Source of the DNA: Nitriliruptoraceae bacterium
GTDB lineage: Bacteria > Actinomycetota > Nitriliruptoria > Nitriliruptorales > Nitriliruptoraceae
NCBI GenBank assembly: GCA_007118045.1
Contig: SKTG01000025.1
Coordinates: 1 to 5,045, forward strand
Reading direction: 5' to 3'
DNA: 5,045 bases
Below are positions 1-5,045 of this stretch, piece after piece; within the stretch, counting starts at the first letter, position 1, and every line of letters starts with the position of its first letter. The notes under the pieces are model-generated. The model was not told the origin of the DNA. It saw only the letters and a program-made list of their open reading frames with translations, and searched no databases. The position numbers and the translations under genes were made by a program.

Positions 1-24
1 TAGCGTCGCCGCTCGCGCTCGAGT

Positions 25-30
25 GGGAGG
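25..30 (+). promoter_or_regulatory. Ribosome binding site of the GH1 gene
   Basis: GGGAGG lies 6 bases before the ATG at 37 and supports that start. Only 36 bases precede the gene in this window, so no promoter can be judged. Confidence 0.7.
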
Positions 31-36
31 CAGATC

Positions 37-1464
37 ATGGCGCCCGTTGCGTTTCCCGACGGGTTCCTGTGGGGCGGCGCCACCGCGGCGAACCAGGTCG
101 AGGGTGCCTACGACGAGGGCGGCAAGGGGCTGTCGATCCAGGACGTGATGCCACGGGGCATCGTCGGCCCGCGCTCGGATGGTCCGACGCCCGACAACCT
201 GAAGCTGACGGCGATCGATTTCTACCACCGGTACGCCTCCGACATCGCGCTGCTCGCGGAGATGGGCTTCACGGTCTTCCGGTTCTCGATCGCCTGGAGC
301 CGCATCTTCCCGAACGGCGACGACGAGGAGCCGAACGAGGAGGGTCTGGCGTTCTACGACGCGGTCCTCGACGAGTGCGCCAGGCACGGCATCGAGCCGC
401 TGGTCACCATCTCGCACTACGAGACGCCGTTGGCGTTGGCGGAGTGCTACGACGGCTGGGCCAGCCGTGAGCTGATCGGCCTGTACGAGCGCTACGTCCG
501 TGTCCTGTTCGAGCGCTACGGCGGGCGGGTCCGCTACTGGCTGACCTTCAACGAGATCAACTCGATCCTGCACGCTCCCTTCTTGAGCGGCGCGATCGCC
601 ACCCCCGCGGACCAGCTCTCCGAGACCACCCTCTACCAGGCGGTCCACCACGAGCTCGTCGCCAGCGCGCTGGCCACCAGGATCGCGCACGAGACGATGC
701 CAGACGCCCGCGTCGGCTGCATGATCCTGGCGGTCCCGACCTACCCGCTGACACCCGACCCACGCGACGTCATCGAGACGATGGACGCCGACCACCGCAA
801 CCTCTTCTTCGGCGACGTCCACGTCCGCGGGACCTACCCCGGCTACATGCTGCGCCACTTCCGCGACCGCGGGATCGAGCTCGACATCACCGAGGAGGAC
901 CGACGCATCCTGACCAACACCGTCGACTTCGTCTCGTTCAGCTACTACATGAGCGTGTGCCAGTCCACCGACCCGGACGAGAAGGCGAAGGTCGGCGGCA
1001 ACGTCATCTCCGGGGTGCCCAACCCGAGGCTGGAGGCGAGCGAGTGGGGCTGGCAGATCGACCCCCGCGGTCTGCGCTACGTCTGCAACCAGTTCTGGGA
1101 CCGCTGGCAGAAGCCGCTGTTCGTCGTGGAGAACGGCCTCGGCGCCCACGACGAGCTCGTCGAGGTCGACGGGGTGCCCACCGTGCTCGATCGGTACCGC
1201 ATCGACTACCTCAACGACCACCTGGTCCAGCTCGGCGAGGCGATCGCCGACGGCGTCGAGGTCCTCGGCTACACCGCCTGGGGCTGCATCGACCTCGTCA
1301 GCGCCAGCACCGCGCAGATGAGCAAGCGCTACGGCTTCGTCTACGTCGACCGTCACGACGACGGCAGCGGCTCGCTCGAGCGCTACCGCAAGGCGTCGTT
1401 CGACTGGTACGCCGAGGTCATCCGCACCAACGGCGCGAGCCTGCGACCGACCGCGGACCGGTAG
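37..1464 (+). CDS. Glycoside hydrolase family 1, probable 6-phospho-beta-glucosidase (BglA/AscB type)
   Basis: Cytoplasmic retaining glycosidase, 475 aa, the usual length for a single-domain GH1 (beta/alpha)8 barrel. The N-terminal FLWGGATAANQVEG signature (about residues 10-23) includes Gln20. HYETP (127-131) supplies the sugar-binding His127. TFNEIN (170-175) gives acid/base Glu173, and VVENGLG (363-369) gives nucleophile Glu365. The C-terminal stretch SASTAQMSKRYGF (422-434) has Ser424, Lys430 and Tyr432 at the places of the phosphate-binding Ser/Lys/Tyr of 6-phospho-glycosidases. Plain beta-glucosidases usually carry a Glu-Trp motif there. SEWGWQIDP (335-343) also resembles enterobacterial BglA/AscB. 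I infer hydrolysis of phosphorylated beta-glucosides such as cellobiose-6-phosphate to glucose-6-phosphate. The ATG at 37 follows GGGAGG (25-30) by 6 bases. No signal peptide is visible. No PTS gene or antiterminator lies in the window. An unphosphorylated beta-glucoside substrate remains possible. Confidence 0.94.
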   Translation: MAPVAFPDGFLWGGATAANQVEGAYDEGGKGLSIQDVMPRGIVGPRSDGPTPDNLKLTAIDFYHRYASDIALLAEMGFTVFRFSIAWSRIFPNGDDEEPNEEGLAFYDAVLDECARHGIEPLVTISHYETPLALAECYDGWASRELIGLYERYVRVLFERYGGRVRYWLTFNEINSILHAPFLSGAIATPADQLSETTLYQAVHHELVASALATRIAHETMPDARVGCMILAVPTYPLTPDPRDVIETMDADHRNLFFGDVHVRGTYPGYMLRHFRDRGIELDITEEDRRILTNTVDFVSFSYYMSVCQSTDPDEKAKVGGNVISGVPNPRLEASEWGWQIDPRGLRYVCNQFWDRWQKPLFVVENGLGAHDELVEVDGVPTVLDRYRIDYLNDHLVQLGEAIADGVEVLGYTAWGCIDLVSASTAQMSKRYGFVYVDRHDDGSGSLERYRKASFDWYAEVIRTNGASLRPTADR

Positions 1465-1533
1465 CGCCGCCACCGCAGCCGCGACACGCCGGGAGGTCCG
1501 CCACGGTGCGAGGTCCGACCCGGGAGCTCGGCG

Positions 1534-2160
1534 TCAGGAGGGGACGTCCATCGCCCGCCGGGCGAGTTCACCCAGCAGCCGGCGGTAGCCGGACCGGGAC
1601 AGCCCCACCTCGCGCACCTGCCCACGTACCGCCCCGGAATCCACCAGCCCGTGGACGGCCAGCACCGTGGCCCGGGCCGCCGCGAGGTCGAGGTCCGGTC
1701 GGACCCCGCGCAGCGCCTGCGCCCAGGCGTCGACGTAGCGCCCGTGGTTGCGGCGCGCCCGCGCCCGGTAGTCCTCCGGTAGGTGGCGGAGCTCCCGGAT
1801 CAGCAGCACCAGCGCGGTCGGTTGCTCCAGGGCGAGATCGAGGTGGGCGGTGAGCAGCGTCTCCAGCGCCTGGTCCGGTGGCAGCTCGCCGGCGCCTTCG
1901 ACCGCCGGCCTGAGGGTGGTCCACACCCGGTCGAGCACCGCCATCAGCAGCGCATCCTTGGACGCGAAGTGGCGGTAGAGACCCGGACCGGTGATGCCGG
2001 CGGCGGCGCACACGTCGTCGACCGAGGCACCGTGGAACCCGCGCGCGTGGAAGGCGTCCGCGGCCGCGTCGAGCACGGCTTCGCGTCGCCGGCGTCCGCG
2101 GTCGGTGCGTGCGTCCACGCCGGACGGTTCGACGCTCGTCGACGCGGGGGGCGTATCCAT
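1534..2160 (-). CDS. TetR-family transcriptional repressor
   Basis: A 208-aa one-component repressor of normal TetR length. After a polar, probably disordered N-terminus comes the basic run DRGRRRREAVLDAA (about residues 20-33). The DNA-binding domain follows, with FHARGFHGASVDDVCAAAG (37-55) and the recognition-helix region GITGPGLYRHFASKDALL (55-72); Tyr62, His64, Phe65 and Lys68 are the typical conserved positions. Residues from about 80 on are an all-helical ligand/dimerisation domain, not conserved enough to name a ligand. The gene is last in the minus-strand operon; its ATG at 2160 lies 7 bases after the stop codon of the acyl-CoA dehydrogenase, which suggests translational coupling. 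The local ribosome site (CGGGAT) is weak. An in-frame GTG at 2118 is a possible later start and would still keep the whole DNA-binding domain. Context suggests it represses this operon in response to an acyl-CoA; that is inference. Confidence 0.93.
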   Translation of the reverse strand: MDTPPASTSVEPSGVDARTDRGRRRREAVLDAAADAFHARGFHGASVDDVCAAAGITGPGLYRHFASKDALLMAVLDRVWTTLRPAVEGAGELPPDQALETLLTAHLDLALEQPTALVLLIRELRHLPEDYRARARRNHGRYVDAWAQALRGVRPDLDLAAARATVLAVHGLVDSGAVRGQVREVGLSRSGYRRLLGELARRAMDVPS

Positions 2161-2167
2161 GGCCGGG

Positions 2168-3310
2168 TCAGATCCCGAGGGCGTCACCGAGCAGCGAACG
2201 GTGGTGCTTCGGGTCGCCGAGCAGCAGCTTGGTCGACTTCGCGCGCTTGAAGTACAGGTGCGTGTCGTGCTCCCAGGTGAACCCGATGCCGCCGAAGATC
2301 TGGATCGCGTCGCCCGTGGCCTGCTCGTACACCTCGGAGCAGTAGGCCTTCGCGAGCGGCGCAGCGACGGCGAGCTCCTGCCGCTCGTCCGTGGCGAGGA
2401 CACGGGCGGCGTGGTGGGCGGCGGACCTGGCCGACTCAGCGGCGACCAGCATCTCCGCCAGCCGGTGCTTGACCGCCTGGAACGAGCCGATCGCCCGTCC
2501 GAACTGGACGCGATCGCGGGCGTAGGCGGTGGCGTCCTCCAGGGTGCGCTGGGTACCACCGACCTGTTCGCACGCGATCGCGACGACCGCCGCCTGCAAG
2601 CCGGCGTGCAGCGCGGCCATCGGCTCGGCGCCGGTGAGCCGGTTCGCGTCGTCGACGCGGACCCCGCTGAAGCCCACCGTGGCCATCGGGCGGGTCGCGT
2701 CCAGCACCTCGACGTCGGTCCGTTCGACGCCGTCCGCCTCCGCGTCGACCAGGAAGAGCTCCAGGCCGTCGTCGGTGGTGGCGGCAACGACGAGGTCGGT
2801 CGCGGTGCGCCCGTCGACGACGTAGCCGGCCTCTCCCTCGAGGACCCAGCCGTCCGCTACTCGCGACGCGCGGATGCCCGGCGGGCCCGTCAGCCGTCCC
2901 GCGGTGTCGAGGTGGGCCAGGGCGAGTCGGGTCGATCCGGTGGCCACGTCGGGCAGCACTCGGGCCTGCTGGTCCTCGCTCCCACCGGTCGCGACCACGG
3001 TCGCGCCGAGCACGACCGAGGACAGGTAGGGCACGGGCGCCAGCACACGACCGAGCTCCTCGAGCACGATCGAGACCTCGACGAAGCCGGAGCCGCCACC
3101 GCCGAGGTGCTCGGGGATCGCCAGCCCGACCAGACCGAGATCGGCGAGCTCGCGCCAGAGCACGGCGTCGTAACCCTCGTCGCCGAGCATCACCTCGCGG
3201 AGCCGGGCGGACGTGACGCGCTCGGTCAGCAGTTCGCGGACCATCGAGCGCAGCAGCTGCTGTTCCTCGGTCAACGCGAAGGTGACGGTCGGCGGCGCGG
3301 TGGTGCTCAT
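2168..3310 (-). CDS. Acyl-CoA dehydrogenase, FadE-type subunit lacking the catalytic glutamate (beta-like)
   Basis: A 380-aa acyl-CoA dehydrogenase-fold protein: N-terminal helical domain (about 10-120), middle beta domain (about 125-220) and C-terminal helical domain (about 230-380). It keeps RDRVQFG (265-271) and QIFGGIGFTWEH (337-348), motifs that in this family bind FAD across the subunit interface. It lacks the middle-domain (S/T)EPxxGSD loop. The position of the MCAD-type catalytic Glu is Leu364 (in KLLLGD), and the position of the alternative IVD-type Glu is about Ala241. So it probably cannot act alone. The C-terminal pattern FTWEHDTHLYFKRAK is typical of actinobacterial FadE27/FadE29-like partners, which pair with a second FadE. 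The ATG at 3310 follows AGGAG (3316-3320) by 5 bases. The gene lies 109 bases after the 404-aa subunit gene and 7 bases before tetR. The substrate is unknown; steroid side-chain or other bulky acyl-CoAs are the best guess by family. Confidence 0.95.
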   Translation of the reverse strand: MSTTAPPTVTFALTEEQQLLRSMVRELLTERVTSARLREVMLGDEGYDAVLWRELADLGLVGLAIPEHLGGGGSGFVEVSIVLEELGRVLAPVPYLSSVVLGATVVATGGSEDQQARVLPDVATGSTRLALAHLDTAGRLTGPPGIRASRVADGWVLEGEAGYVVDGRTATDLVVAATTDDGLELFLVDAEADGVERTDVEVLDATRPMATVGFSGVRVDDANRLTGAEPMAALHAGLQAAVVAIACEQVGGTQRTLEDATAYARDRVQFGRAIGSFQAVKHRLAEMLVAAESARSAAHHAARVLATDERQELAVAAPLAKAYCSEVYEQATGDAIQIFGGIGFTWEHDTHLYFKRAKSTKLLLGDPKHHRSLLGDALGI

Positions 3311-3419
3311 GGCGTCTCCTGCGGGAACGGCGTGTGGCCCGGGTGGCTGCGTTCTGACTGTGGTGGCTGTGGAGTGGCTGCGGGTCTGGCCGCGGGGTGG
3401 CCGCTGGTCTGGCCGTCGC
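3311..3419 (-). repeat. C/A-rich intra-operon spacer with short degenerate repeats
   Basis: Given on the + strand, GTGGCTG occurs at 3343-3349, 3363-3369 and 3374-3380, with variants GTGGCCC (3334-3340) and GTGGCCG (3397-3403). GTCTGGCCG occurs exactly twice (3384-3392, 3407-3415). In the mRNA sense, 3341-3390 is about 25 C, 14 A, 9 G and 2 U, unlike the coding sequence around it. The segment separates the two dehydrogenase genes. It may be an unstructured loading site for Rho or for an RNase, or simply drifted sequence. I see no promoter or conserved peptide in it. Confidence 0.4.
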
Positions 3420-4634
3420 TCAGCTGCGCGGCACCTCGCGCCACGGGAGGTTCTTGTCCACCCGCGGCTCGCCCGGCAGCCCGAGCACCCGCTCCCCCAG
3501 GATGTTCTTCATCACCTCGCTGGTGCCCCCCTCGATCGAGTTGGCGCGCGAGCGGAGGAAGGCCTTGTGCGGCGAGGGTGTCCGGTTCGAGGTGACGTCG
3601 GGCCGCGTGAACGCGTAGCCCCCGGGGTATGTCATGCCCTCCGGGCCGAGCAGGTCCATCGTGAACGAGGTGATCGCCTTGTTGAGGTCGGCCCACTGCA
3701 GCTTCGCCGTCGACCCTTCCGGACCGGGCGTGCCCTGCTTGGCCGCCTCCTTGGCGCGTAGGGTGGTCAGGCGCATCGCCTCGGCCTCCACCCAGTACCG
3801 CAGCAGCTGGTCGCGCTTCGCCGGATCGCGGTCCGGCGCGTCGGTCCGTTCCCAGGCCTCGACGGCCTGGGCGATCGCCCCGGCGCCGCGGGGCTGGACG
3901 TTGCCGCCGATGGCGACGCGCTCGTTCATCAACGTGGTCATCGCCACGGTCCAGCCCTGGCCGACGTCGCCGACCCGCAGGTCGTCGGGGATCGCGACAT
4001 CGGTGAAGTAGACCTCGTTGAACTCGGCCTCACCCGTGATCTGGTAGAGCGGCCGGACGTCGACACCGTCGCTCTCCATGTCGACGATGAAGTAGGTCAG
4101 GCCGGCGTGCTTGGGCACGTCCGGGTCGGTCCGCGTGACCAGCATCCCCCACTTGGCGAGGTGCCCCAGCGTGGTCCACACCTTCTGGCCGTTGACGATC
4201 CAGTGGTCACCGTCGAGCTTGGCGCTGGTGGCCAGGGCGGCGAGGTCGGAGCCGGCGCCGGGCTCGGAGAACATCTGGCACCAGATCTCCTCGAGCGTGA
4301 ACATCGGGCGCAGGAAGCGCTGCTGTTGCTCCTCCGTGCCGTGGGCGACGATCGTGCCGGCTCCCATCCCGATGCCGAGCACGTTCTGCGTCCGGTTTCG
4401 GGTCGAACCACCGGCCTCGACGATGCGTCGGTCGACCTCCGCCTGCCACCGTGGGCTGACGTCCAGGCCGCCGAGGCCCTCGGGGTGCTGCACCCAGGCG
4501 AGACCGTGATCGAACTGCGCGCCCCAGAACTCCGGTTCCGGGGTCCGCGCCGGCGGGAAAGCCGTGAGCAGCGCGTCGATCGACTCCTCGACGCGCGCGC
4601 GTTGGTCGGTGGTGGCGGTGGTGTCGCTGGCCAC
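3420..4634 (-). CDS. Acyl-CoA dehydrogenase, FadE-type catalytic subunit (alpha-like)
   Basis: A 404-aa flavoprotein dehydrogenase that would introduce the alpha,beta double bond into an acyl-CoA, passing electrons to an electron-transfer flavoprotein. Domains: helical N-terminus (about 10-115), beta domain with CQMFSEPGAGSDLA (119-132) and WIVNGQKVWTT (145-155), helical C-terminus ending in SIEGGTSEVMKNILGERVLGLP (366-387). Glu368 in EGGTSE sits at the MCAD catalytic position; Glu238 in MNERVAIGG aligns with the alternative catalytic position used by isovaleryl-CoA dehydrogenase. It has no RxQFG or QxxGG motif, the interface FAD motifs that its operon partner has. This complementarity, the length and the C-terminus match FadE17/FadE26/FadE28-type alpha subunits. 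The start is GTG at 4634, supported by AGGGGAG (4643-4649). It is the first gene of the operon. Enzyme class is secure; the acyl-CoA substrate is not. Confidence 0.96.
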   Translation of the reverse strand: MASDTTATTDQRARVEESIDALLTAFPPARTPEPEFWGAQFDHGLAWVQHPEGLGGLDVSPRWQAEVDRRIVEAGGSTRNRTQNVLGIGMGAGTIVAHGTEEQQQRFLRPMFTLEEIWCQMFSEPGAGSDLAALATSAKLDGDHWIVNGQKVWTTLGHLAKWGMLVTRTDPDVPKHAGLTYFIVDMESDGVDVRPLYQITGEAEFNEVYFTDVAIPDDLRVGDVGQGWTVAMTTLMNERVAIGGNVQPRGAGAIAQAVEAWERTDAPDRDPAKRDQLLRYWVEAEAMRLTTLRAKEAAKQGTPGPEGSTAKLQWADLNKAITSFTMDLLGPEGMTYPGGYAFTRPDVTSNRTPSPHKAFLRSRANSIEGGTSEVMKNILGERVLGLPGEPRVDKNLPWREVPRS

Positions 4635-4642
4635 GGCGGCGT

Positions 4643-4649
4643 CTCCCCT
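4643..4649 (-). promoter_or_regulatory. Ribosome binding site deciding the GTG start of the 404-aa subunit
   Basis: On the minus strand AGGGGAG lies 8 bases before the GTG at 4634. No in-frame ATG offers a better start, so this site fixes the GTG start. Confidence 0.7.
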
Positions 4650-4654
4650 GTCTC

Positions 4655-4679
4655 GACGGACCGGGCTGCCCGGCTCGTC
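4655..4679 (-). promoter_or_regulatory. Leader hairpin upstream of the acyl-CoA dehydrogenase operon
   Basis: An inverted repeat with the perfect core CCGGG-CTG-CCCGG (4661-4673). It extends outward on both sides to an 11-position stem with one A-C mismatch and one G-U pair in the minus-strand RNA, closed by a 3-base loop. It ends 5 bases before the ribosome binding site and has no U-run after it, so it looks like a leader structure rather than a terminator. It may affect translation or mRNA stability. GC-rich DNA gives such stems by chance fairly often. Confidence 0.35.
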
Positions 4680-4702
4680 CCGCTACGGCTGAGCGCAGCT
4701 TT

Positions 4703-4718
4703 GTGAACGGACGCTAAC
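4703..4718 (-). promoter_or_regulatory. Candidate TetR operator palindrome
   Basis: On the minus strand the 16-mer GTTAGCGTCCGTTCAC is an imperfect palindrome of form GTnAnCG..CGnTnAC, with 5 of 8 positions symmetric. It lies directly downstream of the putative -10 box, where transcription would start. A bound repressor there would block RNA polymerase. It is also one of the few AT-containing stretches in the gap. The link to the operon's own TetR gene is inferred from position only. Confidence 0.35.
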
Positions 4719-4747
4719 AGCCTAGGGCGCCACCAGACCCGCGTCAG
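4719..4747 (-). promoter_or_regulatory. Putative sigma-A-like promoter of the acyl-CoA dehydrogenase operon
   Basis: On the minus strand, CTGACG (4742-4747; 4 of 6 to TTGACA) and TAGGCT (4719-4724; the TAnnnT form common in high-GC actinobacteria) are separated by 17 bases. The predicted transcription start is near 4712, leaving a leader of roughly 78 bases before the GTG. This is the best match in the gap, but it rests on pattern alone. Confidence 0.4.
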
Positions 4748-4751
4748 GCGC

Positions 4752-4795
4752 GCTGCCGACAGGGCAGCTCCGGCCGTTCGTCGTCGATCGGCCGG
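4752..4795 (-). terminator. Tandem hairpins, probable end of the SHOCT transcript
   Basis: Two adjacent inverted repeats start 13 bases after the SHOCT stop codon. The first (4770-4795) pairs CCGGCCG (4770-4776) with CGGCCGG (4789-4795); inside, after one mismatch, TCG (4778-4780) pairs with CGA (4785-4787) around a 4-base loop. The second pairs GCTGCC (4752-4757) with GGCAGC (4763-4768) around a 5-base loop. There is no U-tract, so this would be the U-less or tandem type reported in actinobacteria. It also separates the SHOCT gene from the promoter just downstream. Confidence 0.45.
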
Positions 4796-4808
4796 GTTCG
4801 CGCCGGCG

Positions 4809-5030
4809 TCACCGCCCCTCGTCCAGCAGGTCGTGTCGGCGCTGCTGGAACTCCTCGCGGTCGATCTCCCCGCGTGCGTAACGGTCCTCGAGGATCGACA
4901 GCGCGGTTCGGCTGTCCTGCGACGGCGGATCGGAAGCGTCGCCGCCCCGACGGGACACCAGCAACGTGACGACCAGGACCAGGACGATCACGACGAGGAT
5001 CAGCCACAGCCACCCCCACCCGGCCAGCAT
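4809..5030 (-). CDS. Small membrane protein with C-terminal SHOCT domain
   Basis: 73 aa from the ATG at 5030. Residues about 4-26 are one strongly hydrophobic, Trp-rich segment (WGWLWLILVVIVLVLVVTLL), followed by the basic SRRGG stop-transfer stretch. After a polar linker (29-41), residues about 42-71 form the SHOCT motif, with ILEDRYARGEIDREEFQQRR (46-65) as its core. Proteins of this design are common in actinobacteria; the role is unknown, though SHOCT is thought to help oligomerisation or contact with other proteins. The C-terminal domain probably faces the cytoplasm, by the positive-inside rule. GGGAG (5038-5042) lies 7 bases before the ATG. However, the frame stays open to the window edge (adding residues SGSWW), and relatives often have Gly/Trp-rich starts, so the true start may lie beyond 5045. 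Its operon upstream is not visible. Confidence 0.82.
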   Translation of the reverse strand: MLAGWGWLWLILVVIVLVLVVTLLVSRRGGDASDPPSQDSRTALSILEDRYARGEIDREEFQQRRHDLLDEGR

Positions 5031-5045
5031 CCACCAGCTCCCGGA

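Noticed and set aside
1..3. TAG at the very start of the window as the stop codon of an upstream gene
   Set aside because: No preceding sequence is available, so the reading frame cannot be tested.
1486..1534. Possible bidirectional terminator in the convergent gap (ACGCCGGG pairing with CTCGGCGT)
   Set aside because: The 8-bp stem encloses a 33-base loop, overlaps the tetR stop codon and has no U-tract; chance pairing is likely. A GAGGTCCG direct repeat (1493-1500, 1510-1517) in it was also judged chance.
957..1853. + strand open frame overlapping the GH1 gene end and tetR
   Set aside because: It is out of frame with the GH1 gene, is almost entirely Arg/Pro/Gly/Ala, and crosses a convergent gene junction; a composition artefact.
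2161..2787. N-terminal extension of the TetR frame into the upstream gene
   Set aside because: The extension is Ser/Arg/Pro-rich shadow sequence of the acyl-CoA dehydrogenase; the TetR homology begins after the ATG at 2160.
1991..3595. Long + strand open frame (534 codons) opposite tetR and the 380-aa dehydrogenase
   Set aside because: It runs antisense to two clearly conserved genes, has low-complexity R/G/A-rich composition, no recognisable domain, and is explained by the near absence of A/T-rich stop codons in high-GC coding DNA.
4107..4706. + strand open frame antisense to the 404-aa dehydrogenase start and its promoter region
   Set aside because: No domain recognised and no convincing ribosome site; the opposite strand carries the conserved enzyme.
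4744..5034. 96-codon minus-strand frame overlapping the SHOCT gene
   Set aside because: Out of frame with the SHOCT/transmembrane protein, Arg/Pro-rich, no recognisable feature.

Overview
The window reads as high-GC actinobacterial (Actinomycetota) chromosome. The evidence is the strong G/C bias at third codon positions, a GTG start, a paired set of FadE-type acyl-CoA dehydrogenases and a small membrane SHOCT protein. I cannot place it more finely. I see no rRNA, tRNA, CRISPR array, insertion sequence or phage gene.

Layout: one gene on the + strand (37-1464) encodes a family 1 glycoside hydrolase with the signature of a 6-phospho-beta-glucosidase. It converges on a three-gene minus-strand operon across a 69-base gap (1465-1533). 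In transcription order the operon is a 404-aa acyl-CoA dehydrogenase subunit (3420-4634), a 380-aa acyl-CoA dehydrogenase subunit (2168-3310) and a TetR-family repressor (1534-2160). Upstream of it, also on the minus strand, is a small SHOCT-domain membrane protein (4809-5030, possibly starting beyond the window edge).

The 174-base gap 4635-4808 is the main non-coding region. On the minus strand it holds, in order, two tandem hairpins (probable end of the SHOCT transcript), a sigma-A-like promoter, an imperfect 16-bp palindrome abutting the -10 box (candidate TetR operator), a strong leader hairpin, and a good ribosome binding site before the GTG start. The 109-base gap 3311-3419 inside the operon is C/A-rich in the mRNA sense and made of short degenerate repeats.

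How the genes may work together: the two dehydrogenase subunits have complementary halves of the usual active-site and flavin-site motifs. The 404-aa subunit carries the candidate catalytic glutamates and the SEPGAGSD loop. The 380-aa subunit lacks those but keeps RxQFG and QIFGG. This is the pattern expected of an actinobacterial alpha2beta2 FadE heterotetramer, acting on a bulky, probably steroid-like or branched acyl-CoA. The TetR protein probably senses the acyl-CoA substrate or a product and represses its own operon. The glycosidase looks functionally separate. No wholly new system is evident; the best leads are the split active site and the compact regulatory region.
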